A stretch of 6,283 bases of DNA from SIG603 sp964370115 (GTDB taxonomy: Bacteria > Bacillota > Clostridia > Oscillospirales > Acutalibacteraceae), in the NCBI GenBank assembly GCA_964370115.1, contig CAYJIA010000086.1, positions 1 through 6,283 on the forward strand. Direction: 5' to 3'. This document shows positions 1-5,539 of this stretch, piece after piece. The position numbers and the translations under genes were made by a program. Every line of letters begins with the position of its first letter. Position 1 is the stretch's first letter. A model generated the notes under the pieces. That model had not been told where the DNA came from and made no database searches. It saw only the letters and a program-made list of their open reading frames with translations.

Positions 1-34
1 GGTGGATTTCGGGCGGCCGATGACCGCCCCTACA
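1..34 (+). repeat. Palindromic repeat unit, copy 1 of an exact 34-bp direct repeat
   Basis: The 34 bases are identical to 259-292. The core is an inverted repeat with arms GGGCGG (11-16) and CCGCCC (24-29) around CCGATGA; a G-U wobble would lengthen the stem to 8 bp in RNA of the opposite strand. It ends in CCCCTACA. It abuts the window edge, so its full left extent is unknown. Confidence 0.9.
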
Positions 35-61
35 GGCGGAAAACCTTAAATTTAGGTGCAA

Positions 62-80
62 GGGCGACCATTGGTCGCCA
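62..80. repeat. Palindromic repeat unit, GGCGACC stem
   Basis: Arms GGCGACC (63-69) and GGTCGCC (73-79) flank a 3-nt loop. Unlike the other units it lacks the CCCTAC flank, but it is followed by the spacer (81-100) that also follows the next hairpin. Confidence 0.7.
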
Positions 81-110
81 GCAACGTTTCCACAAAATTC
101 CCATTTATGA

Positions 111-139
111 CGTAGGGGCAAACCTATGTGTTTGCCCGC
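111..139 (-). repeat. Palindromic repeat unit, inverted orientation
   Basis: Perfect 8-bp arms GGGCAAAC (116-123) and GTTTGCCC (130-137) around CTATGT. The GTAGGG flank lies on the left, so this unit is inverted relative to those at 1-34, 208-240 and 259-292. Confidence 0.75.
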
Positions 140-156
140 AAGGTTTCCACAAAACC

Positions 157-185
157 CAAGGCAAGAGCAAAGCCCTTGCCCTACG
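157..185 (+). repeat. Palindromic repeat unit, GGCAAG stem
   Basis: Arms GGCAAG (160-165) and CTTGCC (175-180) enclose a 9-nt loop, followed by CTACG. This is the weakest stem of the set, but the flank and spacing match the other units. Confidence 0.65.
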
Positions 186-207
186 ATGTTAATTTAAAAT
201 TCTGCTT

Positions 208-240
208 GATTTCGGGCGGATATAGAATCCGCCCCTACGA
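208..240 (+). repeat. Palindromic repeat unit, GGGCGGAT stem
   Basis: Perfect 8-bp arms GGGCGGAT (214-221) and ATCCGCCC (227-234), preceded by GATTTC and followed by CCTACGA. The left flank GATTTC and right flank match the 34-bp unit, while the inner stem is different and still fully complementary. Confidence 0.8.
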
Positions 241-258
241 TTTTAATTTGACTTTTGC

Positions 259-292
259 GGTGGATTTCGGGCGGCCGATGACCGCCCCTACA
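259..292 (+). repeat. Palindromic repeat unit, copy 2 of the exact 34-bp direct repeat
   Basis: Identical over all 34 bases to 1-34, with arms at 269-274 and 282-287. Perfect identity over 34 bp inside otherwise diverged repeats suggests recent duplication, gene conversion or selection. Confidence 0.9.
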
Positions 293-313
293 ATCGTTAA
301 TTTAAATTTCAAT

Positions 314-328
314 TCTCAACTCTCAACT
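314..328 (+). repeat. Short tandem heptamer TCTCAAC x2
   Basis: Two head-to-tail copies of TCTCAAC at 314-320 and 321-327, directly preceding the A-run of the terminator. Short TCTCAAC/CTCAACT tandem tracts of this kind are often seen next to clostridial intergenic palindromes (from memory); no function is apparent. Confidence 0.6.
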
Positions 329-358
329 AAAAAACCTAGCCACTCGGCTAGGTTTTTT
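329..358 (-). terminator. Rho-independent terminator of the pilus operon (bidirectional)
   Basis: Seven-bp perfect stem CCTAGCC (335-341) / GGCTAGG (346-352), loop ACTC, flanked by six A on the left (329-334) and six T on the right (353-358). It can therefore terminate on either strand. On the minus strand it begins 1 nt after the stop codon of the pilT-like gene and closes the operon. Confidence 0.92.
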
Positions 359-359
359 A

Positions 360-1505
360 TCAACTATTATTCAAAAGCCTACTTCTAATAGAATTATTAG
401 CCCTTGCTTCTGTTTCGCCTATTTGACGCATTAGATAGTTCGGTGTCAAGCTATAAGTCATTGCAGTTTCTTTTGTTATTATGCCTTGTTTAAATAAGTT
501 CGCAATACTTGCATCCATGCTAATCATGCCCTCTGTTGCAGAAGACTGTATAATTGAGTTTATTTGGTGGGTACGGCCGTCACGTATTAGTGTGCGTATC
601 GCACTGTTACAGTGCATTATTTCAAACACTGGATACAGTTTGCCGTCTACTGTTGGTATAAGTTGTTGACAAACAACGCTTTGAAGCACCATCGAAAGCT
701 GCATTCTTACTTGCTCTTGTTGCTCTGAAGGGAATGTATCCACAAGTCTGTCCACTGAGTTTGCCGCACCTAGGGTATGAAGTGCAGAGAACACAAGGTG
801 TCCTGTTTCTGCCGCTGTAAGTGAAATACTTATCGCCTCCGCGTCACGAAGCTCTCCTATTAGTATAACATCAGGGCTTTGTCTTAGTGCCGCTCTAAGT
901 GCTATTGGGTAATTTCCAGTATCAAGAGAAATTTCACGCTGGCTTATGATACTATTTTTATGTTGGTGCAAGTGCTCAATAGGATCTTCTAGTGTGATAA
1001 TGTGCGTTGCTCTTTCTTTATTAATCTTGTCGAGTATACAAGTAAGAGTCGTAGTTTTACCACTTGACGATGAGCCCGTTACAAGCACAAGACCTCTTTG
1101 TTTATTTGACAACTCAAGAACGCCTTGAGGAATGTGCAAATCTTTTGGCTCTGGCAAATGGAATTCAACAACACGAATTACAGCCGCCAACGAACCACGT
1201 TGCTTATATACGTTTACACGAAAACGTGACACACCGCGAAGCGCAAAAGAAAAGTCGTCGTCTCCTCTTTCTACAAGCCATTTTTTATCTCTTTTTGCTA
1301 GGTCAAACAGCTCATTTATAATGCTCTCTGTCACATTCGGCATAAGCCTCTCTTCAGTTAAGGTCACAACTTGCCTGTTGCGCTTATAACTTATAGGACG
1401 TCCCGCAACTATAAAAATGTCGGAAGCGTGATTTTCTACCAACTCTTTTAGTATCGGAATGATGTCGATTTGCTCGTTGTTCGTTGTTAGGTTTTGTGAA
1501 TCCAT
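360..1505 (-). CDS. pilT: PilT-family type IV pilus ATPase
   Basis: Cytoplasmic hexameric ATPase of the secretion-ATPase superfamily, 381 aa, near the usual PilT length. Landmarks are in order. An N-terminal ASDI motif (27-30, the ASDLH equivalent) is followed by Walker A GSSSSGKT (144-151, Lys150). The Asp box is TLEDPIE (171-177), and the Walker B region is DVILIGELRD (212-221, Glu218). The His box is TGHLVFSALHT (234-244, His236 and His243). The sequence AIRTLIRDGRTHQI (302-315) matches the AIRNLIRE signature that marks PilT retraction ATPases rather than PilB/GspE. No N-terminal N1 domain or zinc tetracysteine motif of PilB type is seen. The ATG has an AGGAG at 1513-1517 with 7-nt spacing. 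It is the last gene of the operon, 40 nt after the preceding one. The Walker A loop, with four serines instead of the common PTGS, is unusual but fits GxxxxGK[ST]. PilT is known to power retraction; whether it does so here, with no PilB nearby, is open. Confidence 0.93.
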   Translation of the reverse strand: MDSQNLTTNNEQIDIIPILKELVENHASDIFIVAGRPISYKRNRQVVTLTEERLMPNVTESIINELFDLAKRDKKWLVERGDDDFSFALRGVSRFRVNVYKQRGSLAAVIRVVEFHLPEPKDLHIPQGVLELSNKQRGLVLVTGSSSSGKTTTLTCILDKINKERATHIITLEDPIEHLHQHKNSIISQREISLDTGNYPIALRAALRQSPDVILIGELRDAEAISISLTAAETGHLVFSALHTLGAANSVDRLVDTFPSEQQEQVRMQLSMVLQSVVCQQLIPTVDGKLYPVFEIMHCNSAIRTLIRDGRTHQINSIIQSSATEGMISMDASIANLFKQGIITKETAMTYSLTPNYLMRQIGETEARANNSIRSRLLNNS

Positions 1506-1545
1506 AATATTTCTCCTATCCTCCGCTTTGCGGTATATATTTTCT

Positions 1546-1989
1546 CTATTCGATAGTAATGGTACCGGCTTCTACTTCATCTACACCAGTTCGCCATTCA
1601 AGTCTTTTTAAAGTTCCGTCCTCATTAATTAAGATTTTTGCATAAAGGTTTCTTTCTCCCACAATGGGTACTGCATATTCTACGGTAATACCCTCTTCAC
1701 TTTCACCCTCCAAAACAGTAAACTTGTTCGCTTCAAGCTCTGCATAAAGGTCATCACCGCTATTTTCTTGCCAAATGTTATAAAGCTGTGCCAGTTTTTC
1801 TTCTGCTAAATTATCAGCCGCATAGTGCTGAGTCACGGAGTCTGCCGCTTTTTGAGTTAGGTTCATGTCTGATCTTGCCGACGACACAACCAACACCGCA
1901 AAAACAGTTAAAAGCAAAACTGTGAAAAATGTAATTAGCGATAAAATTCCGGGGTTTATAGAAAAGCGTTTGTCATTTGTCTCATTCAT
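1546..1989 (-). CDS. Small pilin-like membrane protein (GspK/PilX-like N-terminus)
   Basis: 147 aa with a short polar N-terminus, one hydrophobic segment (about 14-37) and an acidic extracellular part. After the membrane helix comes SVTQHYAADNLAEEKLAQL (51-69). This resembles the YYAAEAG..-type helix that follows the membrane segment in PilX and GspK minor pilins. A possible peptidase-like context NPG-ILSLI (12-19) has Gly before the helix but no Glu at position +5, which is also the situation in GspK. The remainder (95-147) is beta-rich. The start ATG is 2 nt after the TAA of the preceding gene, with a GGTGGGG tract as ribosome binding site, so the two are probably translationally linked. 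The function as a minor pilin is inferred from topology and position; the protein could not be assigned to a named family from the sequence alone. Confidence 0.8.
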   Translation of the reverse strand: MNETNDKRFSINPGILSLITFFTVLLLTVFAVLVVSSARSDMNLTQKAADSVTQHYAADNLAEEKLAQLYNIWQENSGDDLYAELEANKFTVLEGESEEGITVEYAVPIVGERNLYAKILINEDGTLKRLEWRTGVDEVEAGTITIE

Positions 1990-1991
1990 GA

Positions 1992-2420
1992 TTACACCCC
2001 ACCTTCCAAAAATTTTGAAACTGTAAGTGAGTAAACCGAGCCTTCTTCCGAATTTATCTCTATATCAGCAACTAAAGTATTGTACTGTGTTATAGATAAA
2101 CCTACATCCATTACAAAACTGTACTCTCCGCTACTTTCCACCTGTTTCCAGTCTTTATCATAATATACTTCATAGCCGTCATCAGTTTTTGTAGCACCAG
2201 TGTAGTCCAACACCATTTGCACATCATTTGCATATGCCTTAAAAACTTCCGCCATTTCGGTGGCCTTTAAAGTCGCCTGTGATAATTCTTTACTATTTTT
2301 ATTATCTGTAAATCCTATGGCGAAAAAGTTCACACAAATTATTGCCGCAAGAGCAAAGAAAAAGCAGTTTGCAATAAGCTCTATTAGAAAATATCTTGTC
2401 TTATTATTCTTTCTCTGCAT
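1992..2420 (-). CDS. Prepilin-like protein with degenerate cleavage motif
   Basis: 142 aa. The N-terminus reads KTRYFLIELIANCFFFALAA (7-26): a FLIELI core with Glu14 followed by a membrane helix to about residue 36. This is the hallmark of class III prepilin signal sequences, in which Gly|Phe-Thr-Leu-Ile-Glu is cleaved by PilD. Aligned on Glu as +5, the -1 position is Arg9 and +1 is Tyr10, so the normally essential Gly is missing. An amphipathic stretch (about 43-66) follows, then a beta-rich C-terminus ending SVYSLTVSKFLEGG (128-141). The start ATG overlaps the upstream stop by 1 nt (TAATG), and a strong GGGGAGG lies inside the end of the upstream gene. The likely role is a minor pilin or pseudopilin; the missing Gly makes processing by a standard prepilin peptidase doubtful. 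Confidence 0.82.
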   Translation of the reverse strand: MQRKNNKTRYFLIELIANCFFFALAAIICVNFFAIGFTDNKNSKELSQATLKATEMAEVFKAYANDVQMVLDYTGATKTDDGYEVYYDKDWKQVESSGEYSFVMDVGLSITQYNTLVADIEINSEEGSVYSLTVSKFLEGGV

Positions 2421-2911
2421 TAGGCCACCTCCCCGTCAGCACATTCAAGGAAGACTACAGAGCTGTTCTCACTGCCGCTTACTTCCACGACATTTATCTT
2501 TAGAAGCCCGTCAGAATTTTTATCAAACTCTATCTCCTCTACAGGCACTATCCGCTGTCCTATGCCAGAAATAAGGTTTACACCTTCATTAAGAGTCGCC
2601 TCGCATAAATACCCATTTTCTAGGTAAATCCATATATTTACCTTTTTATCATTTATCGTTTGTGTCAAAACAAGCGCGGGACTATCATTATATGTAGATA
2701 TATGCACCGCATCTGCTGTCTCATTTTGCCTAATTTTTTCTGCAAGGTATAGTGAAGAGGTTCGCACACTGTAATTATTTTCGGCATCCTCCACATTTCT
2801 ACGATACACATCGGCACCTAGTACCGACAAAAATAATGCGCAGAAAGTATATAAAGAAAATAGTATTACCACAAAAAGCATGTCTGCGGTTTGATTTTTA
2901 TTCATTTCCAT
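2420..2911 (-). CDS. DUF4860-like small membrane protein
   Basis: 163 aa with a single N-terminal membrane helix (about 11-33, ending LFLSVLGADVYRR) and an extracellular domain. The segment NNYSVRTSSLYLAEKIRQNE (45-64) followed by a beta-rich region with an acidic C-terminus resembles the DUF4860 proteins that sit beside pilus genes in Clostridia; this assignment is from memory and needs a profile search. No FTLIE-type prepilin motif is present. Two in-frame ATGs open the gene; the first (2911) is preferred because its AGGAG lies 7 nt upstream, against 13 nt for the second. It starts 29 nt after the preceding gene and overlaps the next by 1 nt. A structural or tip-assembly role in the pilus is inferred from context only. 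Confidence 0.8.
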   Translation of the reverse strand: MEMNKNQTADMLFVVILFSLYTFCALFLSVLGADVYRRNVEDAENNYSVRTSSLYLAEKIRQNETADAVHISTYNDSPALVLTQTINDKKVNIWIYLENGYLCEATLNEGVNLISGIGQRIVPVEEIEFDKNSDGLLKINVVEVSGSENSSVVFLECADGEVA

Positions 2912-2940
2912 TTTCTTTCTCCTCTCATAAGCGTTTAAAT

Positions 2941-3288
2941 TTAGTTTGCTGTAGGTTCTTCATTTAGTGCAAATACATATATTTCGGGAAAAAGGTTTGC
3001 ACCATAACTTTCATAATATACTGCGTATTTATCATCATGATAAAATCCATATTCGTCTTTTAGATACTGTAAATCCTCTGGATAACTTCCCTCTAGCGCA
3101 TAACACTGCACCGTTGCGCGCGCAAGCGCGTCTTCTATAAGTTGTTTTTGTTGCTCGACTACTGTGTCTGATACACTGGTAATACTTACCGATATGGCAA
3201 CTATTACGCCAACACACAGTAAAACTGACCAGAATATGCCGTTTTTAAATATTTTTAATATAGTGAGTTTAAAAGTAGATTGTCGCAC
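2941..3288 (-). CDS. Small GspG-like pilin candidate, GTG start
   Basis: 115 aa from a GTG at 3288. The ORF extends upstream to an ATG at 3327, but that would overlap the end of the pilC-like gene. The GTG has a well-placed AGGAG (3297-3301, 8-nt spacing), so the GTG is chosen. One membrane helix (about 15-38) is followed by a helix and then CYALEGSYPEDLQYLKDEYG (62-81). The GxYPxDLxxL pattern is the one seen after the N-terminal helix of GspG-like pseudopilins and major pilins. A short beta-rich tail follows (88-108). There is no Gly|Phe-Thr-Leu-Ile-Glu processing motif: the nearest candidate, KNG|IFWSV (16-22), lacks Glu at +5. Among the four small proteins this is the best candidate for the main filament subunit, because of the GspG-like segment; that is an inference. 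Confidence 0.78.
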   Translation of the reverse strand: MRQSTFKLTILKIFKNGIFWSVLLCVGVIVAISVSITSVSDTVVEQQKQLIEDALARATVQCYALEGSYPEDLQYLKDEYGFYHDDKYAVYYESYGANLFPEIYVFALNEEPTAN

Positions 3289-3296
3289 CTTGACAT

Positions 3297-3301
3297 CTCC
3301 T
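3297..3301 (-). promoter_or_regulatory. RBS that decides the GTG start at 3288
   Basis: AGGAG on the minus strand, 8 nt upstream of GTG 3288 and just after the TAA of the pilC-like gene. No comparable site precedes the in-frame ATG at 3327, which lies inside the pilC-like coding sequence. Confidence 0.8.
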
Positions 3302-3304
3302 CTC

Positions 3305-4387
3305 TTACATTCCTGATAAGATGCCAACTAGTGGTAGCATTACCGAAAGCATTACCATTCCGACCATGAGGCATAAAAATGCCACAAGTGCTGGCTCTAT
3401 AATAGATAAAATCTTGTTCATTTGTTTTTGACTGGCTTCATAATACTTATCGGCAATAGACATAAACATTTTGCCCGAGGTACCACTTTTTGCGCCTGCT
3501 GTAATAAGGCCATTGTACTCAGAGTCAAATACTTTCGCTACAATAAGAGCACTGTCAAGGCTCTCGCCCTCGTTAAGCTCGTCTAAGGCATGTTGTATTT
3601 TCTTTTTATATGTATCACTTCCAGTGATAATAGATGAGAACTCTAGTGCGCTAATTATATCGAGGCCACTGTCAAGAATTAAAGCCATAGAAAAAGCAAA
3701 ACGATTTGCATTTTCTGTCATAGATAATTTTTTTGTCACAGGCGCTGAGTCATAAAGTTTGTCTAAAAACTTTTTACCAAATGGCGTAATACTTAAAATA
3801 AAGAATATCAAAAGTATTCCAACAAATCCTAAAAGGAAATACAAGGCATAACTATTTAGTACTTGACCTATTCCCAAAAGGCCCGATGACACGCTGTTTA
3901 AAGATAGTCCAAGCTGGGTAAACACCTGTTCAAATATAGGCATAACCTGCACTAAAAGCACAAATATTACGACAAATACCATGCCCGCCATACAAAGCGG
4001 ATACACAACAGATGATTTCATGCTACTTGAAAGTTTATCTTTATCGCGATAATAACTCGCAAGCGACTTGCACACCTCGTCCACACGACCTGTCTGCTCT
4101 GAAACCTCTATCATACCAAGGGCATAATCAGGGAAACACCCGACCATATCCATAGCTTGAGAGAAAAACATTCCGTCTGCCACAAGTAGGTATAAAGTGT
4201 GGTAGAGTTCACGTCTATCACTTTTTGGGTTGTTATCGGCAATTATTTGCAAACTTTCCCAAATAGGTATACCACTTGTCGTAAACATCGAAAGCTGCTC
4301 GAAGAAATATGCCGTTTCTTTAGATTTCAATGCTTTAAATTTATATTTTGCACTTTCTGGATTGTTGTTCGTAATCGTTTCTTGCAT
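3305..4387 (-). CDS. pilC: PilC/GspF-type inner-membrane platform protein
   Basis: Integral membrane platform of type IV pilus/type II secretion machines, which couples the cytoplasmic ATPase to pilin movement. It is 360 aa from ATG 4387 and has two T2SSF domains. The first (about 27-150) includes the QLSMFTTSGIPIWESL segment and EVSEQTGRVDEV, then a helix around 128-150 with SSVVYP at its start and VMPIFEQVF at its end. A second helix follows at about 180-200. The second domain (about 226-353) has NANRFAFSMALILDSGLDI and ITAGAKSGTSGKM, then a last helix (332-356) starting with EPALVAF. This three-helix, two-domain plan is canonical. The N-terminal segment before the first domain is short compared with PilC of about 400 aa. 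The longer ORF opening at 4525 would add 46 residues overlapping the lipoprotein gene and lacks a good RBS, so it is rejected. The gap to the upstream gene is 22 nt. Confidence 0.93.
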   Translation of the reverse strand: MQETITNNNPESAKYKFKALKSKETAYFFEQLSMFTTSGIPIWESLQIIADNNPKSDRRELYHTLYLLVADGMFFSQAMDMVGCFPDYALGMIEVSEQTGRVDEVCKSLASYYRDKDKLSSSMKSSVVYPLCMAGMVFVVIFVLLVQVMPIFEQVFTQLGLSLNSVSSGLLGIGQVLNSYALYFLLGFVGILLIFFILSITPFGKKFLDKLYDSAPVTKKLSMTENANRFAFSMALILDSGLDIISALEFSSIITGSDTYKKKIQHALDELNEGESLDSALIVAKVFDSEYNGLITAGAKSGTSGKMFMSIADKYYEASQKQMNKILSIIEPALVAFLCLMVGMVMLSVMLPLVGILSGM

Positions 4388-4395
4388 AATTTTTT

Positions 4396-4401
4396 CCTCC
4401 C
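4396..4401 (-). promoter_or_regulatory. RBS that fixes the PilC start at 4387
   Basis: GGGAGG on the minus strand, 8 nt before ATG 4387, in the 22-nt gap after the lipoprotein stop codon. Confidence 0.85.
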
Positions 4402-4409
4402 ACTCTACT

Positions 4410-5420
4410 TTAGTAAAAATTCGTGGCGTTGTAGTTTTCGCCGTCGCCCACATACTGTAATATACCTGGATTTGAACCGCTTGTCGATGCGAAAGTCGGG
4501 TCCATTCTCGTCCAGTCTGTTCCATTAAATTCTATGATATCGTGTATCCAACCTGTTTCTGGGGTGTACACGCTTATCCATGCGTGTTTTACTGTTCCTG
4601 CAAGTCCTACCACAAGCTGTGTCGGTATTCCCTGTGCCCTTAGCATTGCAGTCATAGTTGCTGCGTATTCCCAACAAATACCTTGTCCTGTCGCAAGTGC
4701 TTCGTCGATGTTTGGCACGTAGATGGTTTCTCCCCTTGCTGCCTTTGCATCGTCATAAGTCATATGCCCTATTACATATTCATAAACATACGTCACCACG
4801 TCTAGGTCATTATTTGCACCCGTGGCAAGTTCTTCACTAAGTTTTACCGACTGTGAATTTTCATCAAAGTCCACATAGTAGTTAGAATACAAAAATTTCT
4901 TATTTTCGTCGTCTATAGACACCGACAGCTCATACGTATCACCCATAGAATAGCTAGAGCCAGAACTGTTTTCATAAACTACTATCGAATAATTTCCACT
5001 TCCCTCACTAAACGGATAGCTGTAATATTCTCCGTCATTTGGCAAGTCATAGGTATAATAGTTTTCTTGATCACCATTGAAAAACAGTCTTAATTTAAGT
5101 TTTGGGTTAGAGCCGGTATATCTAATCATCATATAGCCTTCACTTGCATTTGATACATCAAGCACCGATACAGCACCATTTCGAACATCCGTACCGTCCG
5201 CGCTGGGTGTGAGCACCTTTGGAGTGGAATCTCTGCTGCCCATAGGCTTTTCTTCCCCTACCCCAGCAGAAGAACTTGTCGCGCTACCACCACTTGACAC
5301 TGTGCCAGTCGAGTTAAACCCTGTCGTCCCACCGCTTGCGCCTACAGAAGAATTACACGCTGTAAAAAAAATACAAATAGAAAGCAACATACAAATCATC
5401 GTCATTGCTTTTTTATTCAT
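4410..5420 (-). CDS. Transglutaminase-like domain lipoprotein
   Basis: 336 aa, exported and predicted to be lipid-anchored on the outer face of the membrane. The signal peptide (MNKKAMTMICMLLSICIFF) ends in the lipobox FTAC with Cys22. A Ser/Gly/Thr-rich linker (23-60) follows, then a beta-rich region (about 80-170) with many Tyr and Asn. The C-terminal transglutaminase-like fold (about 195-325) has the full catalytic triad: Cys249 in GQGICWEYA, His279 in VKHAWI and Asp307 in RMDPTF. Members of this superfamily act as cysteine proteases or peptidases, amidases or cross-linking enzymes; the sequence does not tell which. The start has an AAGGGGA ribosome binding site and a promoter about 35 bp upstream. 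It is the first gene of the operon and is followed after 22 nt by the pilC-like gene with no terminator between. A role in pilus or surface-protein maturation is therefore suggested, but only by position. Confidence 0.9.
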   Translation of the reverse strand: MNKKAMTMICMLLSICIFFTACNSSVGASGGTTGFNSTGTVSSGGSATSSSAGVGEEKPMGSRDSTPKVLTPSADGTDVRNGAVSVLDVSNASEGYMMIRYTGSNPKLKLRLFFNGDQENYYTYDLPNDGEYYSYPFSEGSGNYSIVVYENSSGSSYSMGDTYELSVSIDDENKKFLYSNYYVDFDENSQSVKLSEELATGANNDLDVVTYVYEYVIGHMTYDDAKAARGETIYVPNIDEALATGQGICWEYAATMTAMLRAQGIPTQLVVGLAGTVKHAWISVYTPETGWIHDIIEFNGTDWTRMDPTFASTSGSNPGILQYVGDGENYNATNFY

Positions 5421-5455
5421 TAGAAAATTCCCCTTCTAAAACAAATATATAATAT

Positions 5456-5483
5456 ATTATAACATACAATAGCAAAAAATCAA
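5456..5483 (-). promoter_or_regulatory. Sigma-A-type promoter of the lipoprotein-pilus operon
   Basis: On the minus strand there is a -35 box TTGATT (5478-5483), a 16-bp spacer and a perfect -10 box TATAAT (5456-5461). This predicts a start of transcription near 5449 and a leader of about 29 nt before the ATG at 5420. The sequence farther upstream is very AT-rich and could act as an UP element. Confidence 0.7.
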
Positions 5484-5495
5484 ATGGTTTATGGC

Positions 5496-5516
5496 AATTA
5501 ATTGTGATAATTAATT
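5496..5516. repeat. AT-rich double palindrome upstream of the promoter
   Basis: Two copies of the self-complementary octamer AATTAATT (5496-5503 and 5509-5516) with centres 13 bp apart, 13 bp upstream of the -35 box. It could be an operator or UP element, or chance in an AT-rich stretch. Confidence 0.35.
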
Positions 5517-5539
5517 ATTAATAGTTAATTAGTTCAGTT

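Larger units (their letters stand above)
1..310. repeat. Non-coding mosaic of palindromic repeats
   Basis: This stretch holds no credible gene. It is packed with at least six short inverted repeats, most flanked on one side by CCCTAC (or GTAGGG when inverted), and separated by AT-rich spacers that are themselves repeated. The spacer GTTAATTTAAAATTC at 188-202 recurs with one mismatch at 296-310. The spacer starting GCAACGTTTCCAC at 81-100 recurs at 138-157 with 17 of 20 bases identical. Stem sequences differ between units but each stays self-complementary. The organisation resembles dispersed intergenic REP/BIME-like palindromes; similar GTAGGGGC-type palindromes are, from memory, common between genes in gut Clostridia. 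The region may continue beyond the left window edge. Confidence 0.8.

Noticed and set aside
1..300. CRISPR array
   Set aside because: Repeats are not of constant length, spacing is irregular, one unit is inverted, and the spacers are themselves repeated.
128..388. Plus-strand ORF of 86 aa across the repeat region
   Set aside because: It runs through palindromic repeats, the terminator and the end of the pilT-like gene, has no ribosome binding site, and its protein is a translation of the repeats.
1064..1389. Plus-strand ORFs opposite the pilT-like gene
   Set aside because: They are antisense frames of a well-conserved ATPase gene, with no ribosome binding sites or recognisable domains.
1523..1533. 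Short hairpin CCGC-TTT-GCGG just upstream of the pilT-like ribosome binding site
   Set aside because: The 4-bp stem is too short to claim an attenuator or regulatory element, although it lies next to the start region.
3289..3327. ATG start at 3327 for the small GspG-like protein
   Set aside because: It lies inside the pilC-like gene; the GTG at 3288 has a properly placed AGGAG just after the upstream stop codon.
360..4387. Tad/Flp pilus or ComG competence locus
   Set aside because: There is one F protein with two domains rather than a TadB/TadC pair, no CpaF-type ATPase, and the ATPase carries the PilT signature rather than ComGA features.
4388..4525. N-terminal extension of the pilC-like gene by 46 residues
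   Set aside because: It overlaps the end of the lipoprotein gene in another frame and lacks family similarity, while a strong GGGAGG sits 8 nt before the ATG at 4387.
5448..5530. Plus-strand promoter for a small RNA ending at the orphan hairpin
   Set aside because: A TATAAT is present by chance in an AT-rich stretch, with no fitting -35 box, so no RNA gene is called.
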